NCBI GenBank assembly: GCA_937872125.1
Contig: CALMNY010000234.1
Span: 1-11,923, forward strand
DNA length: 11,923 bases
Reading direction: 5' to 3'
Origin: an uncultured Candidatus Competibacteraceae bacterium
GTDB taxonomy: Bacteria > Pseudomonadota > Gammaproteobacteria > Competibacterales > Competibacteraceae
The notes below the pieces were generated by a model. It ran no database searches, had not been told where the DNA came from, and saw only the letters and a list, made by a program, of their open reading frames with translations. This document shows, in pieces, positions 1-6,968 of the stretch (position 1 is its first letter; each line of letters opens with the position of its first letter). The position numbers were made by a program, and so were the translations under genes.

Positions 1-45
1 GCGCGGCTTCCTCCCTGGCCTGAAGGCCGGGGTTTCCGCCGCGAA
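1..45 (+). mobile_element. Possible end of an IS200/IS605-type (TnpB-associated) element
   Basis: A stem-loop occupies 13-32: CCCTGGCC, loop TGAA, GGCCGGGG, which is eight pairs including one T-G wobble. It is followed by TTT and flanked by CTTCCT on the left and CCGCCGCGAAG on the right. From memory, this arrangement (CTTCCT, hairpin with a short A-containing loop, GGTTTCC) is typical of the ends of IS200/IS605-family, TnpB-type elements in high-GC proteobacteria, where it belongs to the end recognised by the transposase and to the 3' part of the TnpB guide RNA. No tnpA or tnpB lies in the window, so the rest of the element would be to the left. A simple GC hairpin plus T run acting as a weak terminator for an upstream gene is the alternative. 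Confidence 0.4.
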
Positions 46-203
46 GATCGGATGAGTGACGGCGTCCGGAAAGTTGACGCCACCACAAGCCCCCAGGCTT
101 AACATCCGCAACGGCGGGCGGTTTATGGCAGCGGGTTAGGACGAGCGGGAGGCCTGCCGTCCCTCCATCCGGCGAACACCTAAGCGGTCCCCGGGCCAGC
201 GGT

Positions 204-217
204 CAGAAAAATTTCTG
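204..217. promoter_or_regulatory. Inverted repeat CAGAAA-AA-TTTCTG, possible operator
   Basis: This is a perfect 6-bp inverted repeat with a 2-bp spacer in the most AT-rich part of the upstream region. A second repeat of the same 6-2-6 shape starts 16 bp further on. The geometry would suit a dimeric DNA-binding regulator, but no regulator gene is in the window and chance occurrence is possible. Confidence 0.25.
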
Positions 218-232
218 GCGTCGTTCGTCTTC

Positions 233-246
233 TTAACCCCGGTTAA
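233..246. promoter_or_regulatory. Inverted repeat TTAACC-CC-GGTTAA, possible operator
   Basis: This is a perfect 6-bp inverted repeat with a 2-bp spacer at the boundary between the AT-rich pocket and the C-rich leader. It has the same arm and spacer lengths as the repeat at 204-217 but a different sequence, so the two would not be sites for one protein by simple matching. Function is inferred only from symmetry. Confidence 0.25.
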
Positions 247-259
247 TTACCCCCCCTCT

Positions 260-278
260 CGCCCGCGCCAGGCGGGCG
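260..278. repeat. GC hairpin 1 of the C-rich leader
   Basis: CGCCCGC (260-266), a five-base loop, then GCGGGCG (272-278): a seven-pair perfect stem. No T run follows, so it is not a standard intrinsic terminator on the + strand. It may fold in the 5' leader of the Ig-like gene if transcription begins upstream of it. Confidence 0.4.
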
Positions 279-293
279 GCAGGGATACTCCGC

Positions 294-310
294 GCCCGCC
301 CCCCGCGGGC
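294..310. repeat. GC hairpin 2 of the C-rich leader
   Basis: GCCCGC (294-299), a loop of five C, then GCGGGC (305-310). The loop is pure C and the surrounding stretch has long C runs with few T or A. Without a T run it does not look like a terminator. Confidence 0.35.
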
Positions 311-391
311 CTGCCTCCCCCCGGTCCCCGCTACCTTCCGCCCCGCGGCCGCCGCCCCGGTCTTCGCCCCCTCCCCACTGCGCCCCCGGCG

Positions 392-405
392 CCCCCGCGC
401 GGGGG
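392..405. repeat. Perfect 14-bp palindrome CCCCCGCGCGGGGG
   Basis: This self-complementary GC palindrome is followed by two more G and TAATGCC. It is the third strong GC stem in the leader, about 130 bases before the start of the Ig-like gene. It could fold as a leader hairpin or simply reflect the extreme base composition. Confidence 0.35.
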
Positions 406-523
406 GGTAATGCCCGCCAAAACACGCTTTGCCCAGACGCATGCGGCGCAATAACCCCGGCCGGCGCGGATAGGCTGTCGCTGGGCACCTCTGCCCGCGC
501 CACCCGCGCTTCGCTTGCTTCCC

Positions 524-530
524 AGGGGGT
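524..530 (+). promoter_or_regulatory. Shine-Dalgarno sequence of the Ig-like gene
   Basis: AGGGGGT lies six bases before the ATG at 537. Together with the signal peptide that begins at this ATG, it fixes the translation start. Confidence 0.7.
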
Positions 531-536
531 ACTGAC

Positions 537-3500
537 ATGATCCGTTACTTGCGCCACATCCGCACCCGGCTGCTGGGAGTAGGGCTGGTCGTGCTGGCCG
601 CCCCGGCCCTCGCCGCGCCCACGATCACCGCGGTCGCCCTCAGCGAAGCCACCGGCCTGGAGGATGGCTACCTCAACTCCGGGGATAGCGTGACCGCCAC
701 CGTCACCTTCAGCACGCCGGTGACGGTCAGCGGCACGCCGCAGCTGACCCTGACCGTCGGCACGGCCGCGCTCAAGGCCAGTTACGCCAGCGGCAGCGGC
801 AGCAACACGCTGGCCTTTACCTACAAGATGACCCTGAACCGGACGGACACAGATGGCATCAGCATCGCCGCCAACGCCCTGCTGCTCAACGGCGGCACGA
901 TTCAGGACGGGGGCGCGGCCGCCGACCTGAGCCATGCGGCGGTGGCGGATGACCCCCGCTTCCGCGTCGACAGCCTCAAACCGGCCACCCCGACCATGGC
1001 CCTGGAGAGCGACAGCGGTACGGTGGGCGACCGGGTCACCGATACCGGCGGGGTGCGGGTGACGGGGGTCGAGGCCGACGCGCGCTGGGAATACCGGGCC
1101 GACTATGGCCCCTGGCAGGAAGGCGGGAGCGGGCTGATCTTCCCCCTGCTGGAGGGGGGCCATGCCTATCAGGTGCGCCAGACCGATGCCGCCGGCAATG
1201 TCAGCAGCACCGGCAGCGTCATCACCTTTACCCTGAATCCGCCCCCCGCCGCGCCCACCGTGCTCGCCGTGGCCCTGAGCGGCGCCACCGGCGCCCAGAA
1301 CGGCGCCCTCAACGCCGGAGATACGGTGACGGCCACGGTGACCCTGAGCGAAGCGGTCCTGGTGACGGGGACGCCCCAGCTGGTGCTGGACGTCGCCGAC
1401 GTCCCGGTGTCCGCCAACTACGTCGGCGGCACCACCACCCCGACCCTGCGCTTTGCCGCCACGATCCTCGCCGGACAGCAGGATGACACCGGCATCAGCC
1501 TGGGGGCCGACGCCCTGCGCCTCAATGGCGGCACGATCCGCGATGGCCGGGGCAACGACGCCCTCCTGAGCCACGCGGCGGTGGCCGACCACCCCGCCTT
1601 CCGCGTGGACACCAGCGCCCCCCTCATCACCCTGGCCAGCGACAAGACGTTCCTTGAGACCGGCGAGACCGCGGCCCTGACCATCACCCTCAGCGAGCCG
1701 CTCGCCGACTTCGGCCCCGGCCCGTTCACCGTGAGCGGCGGTACCCTGCGCGACTTCAGCGGCAGCGACACCCGCTACACCGCGACCTTCTATCCGGCCC
1801 TGGGCGGCGCGCCCCCCGGGCGGATCACCGTCGACGGCGGGCGCTTCAGCGATGCCGCGGGCAATCCCAATGACCCCGCCAATCGCCTCGAAATTGGCTT
1901 CATCCCCGTGCCGGATCCGACCCCGGACGCCTTCAGCTTCCCGGACCAGGTCGACGCGCCCCCGCAGAGCCGGCGCACTGCCGCGCCCCTGACCCTCACC
2001 GGCTTCAACGTGCCCATCCCGGTGGCCGTCAGCGGCGACGGCGACCCGCAGCTCAGCATCAACGGCGGCGACTGGGTCACCCATGGCACCCTGGAGGAAT
2101 TCCAGACGCTGGCGGTGCGCCTGACCAGCGCCGCGCCGTCCTATGCCTGGCACACCGCGACGGTGGTGGCCGGGGGAGTGAGTGGCACGTGGCGGGTGCG
2201 CACCGCCGATCACACCCCGCCGGTTATCACCCAGGCGGCGCTGGTGGCGGCGACGCCGCATATCGATCTGGAAATCACCGACGATCCCGCCGAGGGTGCG
2301 CGCCAGATCACCCGCGCCTGGGCCGAGGTGGAGCGCCCCTACACCGGTCAGCGCTGGACCCTGGAAGCCGCGACCCTGACCACCGCCGGCGGCGCCGCGC
2401 CCTGGGTGGCGCGCATCCCGGTGACCGCGCTCGACAGCGGGCGCTTTGACATCACCCTGTACGCCGTGGATGCCGCGGGCAACCAGGCGGCGGGCTACCC
2501 CCTGCCCAGCTATCAACGCGACCGGGAGCCCCCGGTGATTCAGGAGGCGCTTCTCAGCGCCGGCAACCGCGCGCTCGAGGTGCGCCTGAGCGAGCAGCCG
2601 GTGGATGGCGGCGGGCAGGTCGCGCGGGTGTGGGTGGAGGCGGAAACCGCCCCGGGCACCGTGGAGACGGTGACTGCCAGCACCCTGACCGCCACCGCCA
2701 CCCCGGGTGAGTGGCTGGCGCGCGTGCCGTTGACCTCCTTGCCCAGCGGCCAGGTCACCCTGCGCGTGCGGGCGGAAGACGACCAGGGCCAGGCCGCCGC
2801 GCCGCTGACCCTGGGCGCGCAGTGGCTGGATAACACGCCGCCGGTGGTCACCGCCGCGGTGGTGGATCCCCACCACCAGTGGCTGGAGGTCACGCTGAGC
2901 GATGGCCCGGAGGCCGAGACGACCGCCCTGGTCGCGGTGTGGCTGGAGGTTGCGACCGGCGACGCCCCGCTCAGCGTGCCGCACACCACCCTGGAGCGCC
3001 CGGGCGCCGGCCAGCCGTGGCAGGCGCGCATCGCCCTCGGCGCGGTGCCGAGCGGGGTGCATACCTTGCGCGTCTTCGGCCGGGATGCCTTCGGCAACGT
3101 CTCGACGCCGCTGGCGCTGGTCGATACCCTCCTTGACCACACCCCGCCGGTGATCACCGCCGCGCCACTGGACGCCTACCACCGGACGGTGGAGGCCCGC
3201 CTGGTGGAAGGGCCGGCGCCCCGGGCGCGCACTGTCAGCGCCTTCTGGCTGGAGGCGACCGCCCATGCCGACGGCGCGGTGACCGTCCTGCCGCACCAGC
3301 AGCTGTTGTCCCCGGGCGGGGATGGCCACTGGCTCGCCACCAGCCGTCTCGCCGACCTCGCCAGCGGCTACTACGCGCTCACGGCCTTTGCCCGCGATGC
3401 CGTGGGCAACGTCAGCGCGCCGTACCTCATCGGCGCCCACGTGCTGATCGATACCCAGCCCCCCGCGGCCACCCTGTGGACGCGCGACGGTACGCCGCTC

Positions 3501-6500
3501 CAGGCGCGCGTCGTGCATGACCTGGGGGAGATCACCATCCAGGCCGAGGATGACTATGATCCGCAGCCGACGCTGGTGAGCGTGACCCTGAGCGGTGCCT
3601 CCCTGGCGACCCCGCTCCCGCTGGGCTTCCGCCCGGCGCCGGCGGCGCTGGGCGCCGCGGACGCCGCCCCGCGCTACGTCCTCGACTACCCGGCGACCGC
3701 GCCGCTGCTGGCCGATGGCGATTACACCCTCACGGTCACGGTGCGCGATGCCTTCCAGCACGAGGGGACCAGCACGGCGACGTTCAGCTACGCCACCCGC
3801 TGGCTGCCGCTGCTGGCGGCCAATGGCCCCCACATCACCCTGCCGCTGCTCGACGCGCCGGTCGACATCCGGCGCGGCAACAAACAGTGGCCGCTGACCA
3901 CCGAGGTGGCGGCGACGGGCGACGCCCCCGACCAGCCGCTGCGCGGCGTGGCCGATCTGGTCCTCACCCTGGGCGCCGACGCCCAGGAGGCGCTGGTGGT
4001 GGACGGTCAGCCGCTCAACCCCGGCCAGAGCCTGCTCTATCCCGCCTACAACTTCGACGCCGCGGGCGGGCGCATCAGCCTGCCGCTGCGCCCCCTGGTC
4101 ACGGCGACGACCACCGAGGGCTGGTTCGGCGAGCTGGTGATCCGCATCGACCGGCCCCTGGCGCCGGTGGTCAAGGCGCCGGTGTATCTGTGGTCGCCCG
4201 CCACCCAGCTCGCGCTGACCTCCTCGGCGCCAACCTATGCCAAAAAGGTCCACAAGGCCGACCTGTGGCTGGCCGACGCGGGCGACGCGCTGTGCAGCGG
4301 CGATTTCGTCGCCCTGCACAACCGGGCGACCACCTATCCGACCCTGGCCGCGGACGGGCTCGCCAAGTGCGCGGTGCGCTGGACCGCGCTGCCGCCGGGC
4401 CTGAAACCCCACGCCACCTACAAGCGCCACGTCACCGGCTTCCTCGACACCCTGGCGGACCAGGCCACGCTGCAGTACGAGGTCGGCCTGTTCGTCGCCC
4501 AGGGTCGCCAGTACCACTTCTATCCCGCCCGGCCACCGGGCGCGGATGGCGCGGTGCAGACCTACAATATCCCCTTGTACGAGCCGCAACCGCCCACGCT
4601 GGTCTACAGCCCGGTCTCCGCTACCTCGCGCCAGGTGGACTGGCTGCCGGCCGGGGTGTGGGCCACCCGCACCGGCAAGTACATCCCCGGGACGATCCAC
4701 GCCCAAAGCGCCCCCTTCAGCGGCCTGGTGCTGACGGTGACCGACCAGGCCACCGGCGCCGTCCTGAGCGAGGTGAAAGCCCCCGCCAAGACGGTGCGCG
4801 CCGCCGTCACCACCCAGATCCCCGCCATGGAAGGGGAGATGAACCTCATCGCCCGCGTGCACTACAGCAACTATCCCGAGGTCTACCAGGAGGCGCCGCT
4901 GCGCTTCGTCGCCTTGCCCCAGGGGTTGATGATCAACCTGCGCCGCCCGACGCCGACCAATAACTACGCCGACACGATCATTCATGGCGCGTTCGGCGAG
5001 TACAAGGCCGGGGCGGTCAGTTACGATCCGGTGCTGCACGGCGCCTGGACCCTGCGCCTGTATCGCGAATACGCCGGCGCCGACGGCCTGGTGCGCGAGC
5101 AACTGGGCGCGGACACCCGCGACATCGCCCCGGACGGCAGCTTCGCCATCAATGCCGGACCGCTGGCCGCGGGCGGGCATCGCGTGCTGGTCACCGCCAC
5201 CTACGACGGCGATGCGGTGGTGAGCGAGAACATGCTCAAAAGCAGCGTCACCGAGGTCGCGGTGCTCGATGGCGCCCCGGTCACCTGCACCATGAGCGCC
5301 AAACCGGCCGCCTCGCCGCCCGGCGTCACCGCCAGCGTGCGCGTGATTCCGGACGACCGGCGCCGCTACGACGATGTCAGCGTCATCCGCTGGGAGCGCT
5401 CCACCAGCGGGGCGGACTGGGAGCCGCTGACGCTGGCGCCGGGCCATGACGCCGCCTATGGCTATGGCGAGGAACTGACGGCGGCGGGCCTGTATCGCTA
5501 TCGGGCCGTGACCGTCAATCGCCATTCCGGGCGCGAGGCGGCCTGCCCGGAAACCCAGGTGCATATCTACGACGTGCCCCGGGTCACCCTCGCCGGCCAC
5601 AACTACACCCTGCTCGGCACGACCGTCGACTGGACGGCGCAGGTGCCGGATGCCCCGCGCGCCACCGAGTACCAGTGGACGGTGCGCCGGGGCTACGCCG
5701 ACCCCGAACCCCTGACCCTGACCGGCCCCACGGTGACCCTGCCGGCGGACAGCGTGGGCAGCTGGTATGTCGAGGTGCGCGCCCGCTATCTGGATTCGCC
5801 GGAGAGCGACCGCGTGTGGGGCGTGGCGCGCGGCGCCTTGCGCGTCGATCTGCCCCGCCTGCATCCGCCGCGCATCGTTGGCGAGGATTACGTCGAGGCC
5901 GGCGTGCCGGCGCGCTATACCGCCCATCTCACGCCGCCCTGGCACGGCTATGACCCGGCCGCCAGCCTGAGCATCGCCGGGGAATGGGAATTGCCGGACG
6001 GCACGGTGCAGACCGGGGAGTCGCTCACCTACACGCCGACCACGGCGCCGGCGCAGCGCCTGCGCTACCGCGCCTGGATTCGCGGCCACCAGGCGGCCAG
6101 CGAGGTGGTCAGCTACCTCGACGTGCGCGCCTGGTCCTACGTCTTCCCCACCGCGACCCTGACCCAGCGGCGGGTGCGCGAGGCCCATCCCACCACCGCC
6201 TCCTTCCTGCTGGCGCTGAAGAATGGCTACACCCACGGCGAGCCGCTGACCACCACCTGGACCTTCCCGCCCGGGGTCACGGTCGACCAGCGCAGCGATA
6301 CCCAGGTGTTGCTCTCGGCCTGGGAGCCGGGGGACTACCCGGTCGCGGTGCAGGTGACGGACGCGCGCGGGCATGAGGTCACCCTGACCGACACCCTGCA
6401 CGTCGCGGAACCGCCCCCGCTCGCGCTGACCAGCAAGGTCACCATCGGCGATGCCTGGCAGCGCGCCCCGGCCCCGGTGACGCTCCGGCTCTATCCGGCC

Positions 6501-6968
6501 GGGCGCATGGCCGGGGAACAGATCGTCGGCGCGCAGGTGCGGCTGAATGGCACGCGGGTGCACGATCAGGTGGCGACGACCTACCGCGTCGACCTGCCGG
6601 AACCCGGGGAGCATACCCTTGATGTCACGCTGACCACCAACTATGACCGCCAGGTCACGCACCAGACGACGGTCACCCTGATCGCCGGCGAACCGCCCCG
6701 CTGCACCCTGAACACGGCCGGGACGGCGACGGCGCTGAAGGTGCTGGCCGCCTGCGAGGCGCCGATGGGCAAGATCGTCCGCTACCAGTGGCAGGTGACC
6801 TTTGCCGACGCGCCGGAGCAGCCGGTGGACTGGGGGACGCACGCGGCCTACCAGATCACGCTCCAGGAGGCGCATCTGCAGCGCGGCGTGGTGGCGGTGA
6901 CGCTGGTGGCCACCAACGACAAGGGCCAGACCAGCCCGGTGGCGCGCTGGTCGCCCAGCGGGAGCTAG
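537..6968 (+). CDS. Giant exported multi-domain Ig-like repeat protein
   Basis: The 2143-residue product begins with a Sec signal peptide: Arg-rich n-region, hydrophobic residues 12-26, and a likely signal peptidase I cut after APALA at 26. Residues 29-145 and 241-358 are two copies of an adhesin-type repeat (GDxVTATV, GTPQL, LNGGTI, LSHAAVAD). Residues ~146-235 and ~360-560 hold other Ig-like domains with D-AGN motifs. Four tandem ~103-residue repeats follow (559-971). Residues ~1090-1400 form a less repetitive region, and the C-terminus (~1580-2143) has several Ig/PKD-like domains. I count only six Cys, in three pairs (1253/1278, 1584/1670, 2056/2073), which suits disulfides outside the cytoplasm. 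There is no C-terminal membrane helix, barrel, LPXTG or RTX signal, so it is probably periplasmic or surface-held through a partner. Large Ig-like proteins of conjugative plasmids (for example on IncHI1) act in cell contact and conjugation. A similar role here is inference, and a free-living adhesin is the alternative. Confidence 0.93.
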   Translation: MIRYLRHIRTRLLGVGLVVLAAPALAAPTITAVALSEATGLEDGYLNSGDSVTATVTFSTPVTVSGTPQLTLTVGTAALKASYASGSGSNTLAFTYKMTLNRTDTDGISIAANALLLNGGTIQDGGAAADLSHAAVADDPRFRVDSLKPATPTMALESDSGTVGDRVTDTGGVRVTGVEADARWEYRADYGPWQEGGSGLIFPLLEGGHAYQVRQTDAAGNVSSTGSVITFTLNPPPAAPTVLAVALSGATGAQNGALNAGDTVTATVTLSEAVLVTGTPQLVLDVADVPVSANYVGGTTTPTLRFAATILAGQQDDTGISLGADALRLNGGTIRDGRGNDALLSHAAVADHPAFRVDTSAPLITLASDKTFLETGETAALTITLSEPLADFGPGPFTVSGGTLRDFSGSDTRYTATFYPALGGAPPGRITVDGGRFSDAAGNPNDPANRLEIGFIPVPDPTPDAFSFPDQVDAPPQSRRTAAPLTLTGFNVPIPVAVSGDGDPQLSINGGDWVTHGTLEEFQTLAVRLTSAAPSYAWHTATVVAGGVSGTWRVRTADHTPPVITQAALVAATPHIDLEITDDPAEGARQITRAWAEVERPYTGQRWTLEAATLTTAGGAAPWVARIPVTALDSGRFDITLYAVDAAGNQAAGYPLPSYQRDREPPVIQEALLSAGNRALEVRLSEQPVDGGGQVARVWVEAETAPGTVETVTASTLTATATPGEWLARVPLTSLPSGQVTLRVRAEDDQGQAAAPLTLGAQWLDNTPPVVTAAVVDPHHQWLEVTLSDGPEAETTALVAVWLEVATGDAPLSVPHTTLERPGAGQPWQARIALGAVPSGVHTLRVFGRDAFGNVSTPLALVDTLLDHTPPVITAAPLDAYHRTVEARLVEGPAPRARTVSAFWLEATAHADGAVTVLPHQQLLSPGGDGHWLATSRLADLASGYYALTAFARDAVGNVSAPYLIGAHVLIDTQPPAATLWTRDGTPLQARVVHDLGEITIQAEDDYDPQPTLVSVTLSGASLATPLPLGFRPAPAALGAADAAPRYVLDYPATAPLLADGDYTLTVTVRDAFQHEGTSTATFSYATRWLPLLAANGPHITLPLLDAPVDIRRGNKQWPLTTEVAATGDAPDQPLRGVADLVLTLGADAQEALVVDGQPLNPGQSLLYPAYNFDAAGGRISLPLRPLVTATTTEGWFGELVIRIDRPLAPVVKAPVYLWSPATQLALTSSAPTYAKKVHKADLWLADAGDALCSGDFVALHNRATTYPTLAADGLAKCAVRWTALPPGLKPHATYKRHVTGFLDTLADQATLQYEVGLFVAQGRQYHFYPARPPGADGAVQTYNIPLYEPQPPTLVYSPVSATSRQVDWLPAGVWATRTGKYIPGTIHAQSAPFSGLVLTVTDQATGAVLSEVKAPAKTVRAAVTTQIPAMEGEMNLIARVHYSNYPEVYQEAPLRFVALPQGLMINLRRPTPTNNYADTIIHGAFGEYKAGAVSYDPVLHGAWTLRLYREYAGADGLVREQLGADTRDIAPDGSFAINAGPLAAGGHRVLVTATYDGDAVVSENMLKSSVTEVAVLDGAPVTCTMSAKPAASPPGVTASVRVIPDDRRRYDDVSVIRWERSTSGADWEPLTLAPGHDAAYGYGEELTAAGLYRYRAVTVNRHSGREAACPETQVHIYDVPRVTLAGHNYTLLGTTVDWTAQVPDAPRATEYQWTVRRGYADPEPLTLTGPTVTLPADSVGSWYVEVRARYLDSPESDRVWGVARGALRVDLPRLHPPRIVGEDYVEAGVPARYTAHLTPPWHGYDPAASLSIAGEWELPDGTVQTGESLTYTPTTAPAQRLRYRAWIRGHQAASEVVSYLDVRAWSYVFPTATLTQRRVREAHPTTASFLLALKNGYTHGEPLTTTWTFPPGVTVDQRSDTQVLLSAWEPGDYPVAVQVTDARGHEVTLTDTLHVAEPPPLALTSKVTIGDAWQRAPAPVTLRLYPAGRMAGEQIVGAQVRLNGTRVHDQVATTYRVDLPEPGEHTLDVTLTTNYDRQVTHQTTVTLIAGEPPRCTLNTAGTATALKVLAACEAPMGKIVRYQWQVTFADAPEQPVDWGTHAAYQITLQEAHLQRGVVAVTLVATNDKGQTSPVARWSPSGS
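621..971 (+). repeat. Adhesin-type repeat A, copy 1 (residues 29-145)
   Basis: First copy of a ~117-residue repeat. Shared landmarks with copy 2 are ITAVALS-like start, LNxGDxVTATVT, VSGTPQL, DGIS, LNGGTI and LSHAAVAD. This type is common in giant bacterial surface adhesins. Confidence 0.75.
1257..1610 (+). repeat. Adhesin-type repeat A, copy 2 (residues 241-358)
   Basis: Second copy, separated from the first by a ~95-residue Ig-like domain. It carries LNAGDTVTATVTLSE, VTGTPQL, DTGIS, LNGGTI and LSHAAVAD. The copies differ at many positions, so the duplication is not recent. Confidence 0.75.
2211..3449 (+). repeat. Four tandem ~103-residue repeats B (residues 559-971)
   Basis: Unit boundaries are 2211, 2523, 2832 and 3138, giving 104, 103, 102 and 104 residues. 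Each unit starts with HTPPV, REPPV or NTPPV followed by a short strand, has a W-x-E motif near position 35 (AWAEVE, VWVEAE, VWLEVA, FWLEAT), and most end with SG, a strand and D-A-x-GN before the next xxPPV. The very even length points to head-to-tail duplication of one Ig-like domain. I do not recognise this unit as a named family. Confidence 0.75.

Larger units (their letters stand above)
46..536. other. Gene-free upstream region of the Ig-like gene
   Basis: I see no credible gene here. Reading frames are either very short (a 17-codon ATG frame at about 52) or low-complexity Arg/Gly/Ala antisense frames. A small hairpin, AAGCC-CCCA-GGCTT, lies at 87-100. The stretch changes character: 46-200 is mixed sequence, 204-246 is a relatively AT-rich pocket with two inverted repeats, and 247-405 is C-rich with three GC hairpins. 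I did not find a convincing sigma70 promoter. The best match is TTGCCC at 429 with TAACCC 17 bases downstream, which is poor. The regulatory signals of the downstream gene are probably in this stretch. Confidence 0.6.

Noticed and set aside
52..102. 17-codon ATG frame near the left edge
   Set aside because: It is too short and has only a weak ribosome binding site, so chance is the best explanation.
429..457. Possible sigma70 promoter TTGCCC, 17 bases, TAACCC
   Set aside because: The -10 match is poor (two of six) and the region is structured and GC-rich, so it is not a supportable promoter.
1..536. CRISPR array or tRNA gene
   Set aside because: There are no regularly spaced direct repeats and no cloverleaf with a TTCRA arm or CCA end that I could find.
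233..538. 101-codon minus-strand frame divergent from the Ig-like gene
   Set aside because: It is Arg/Gly/Ala low-complexity sequence across the GC-rich leader, with no ribosome binding site or recognisable domain.
2182..2449. Short plus-strand frames inside the Ig-like gene
   Set aside because: They are alternative-frame shadows with Arg/Pro-rich composition, inside a clear repeat domain of the main gene.
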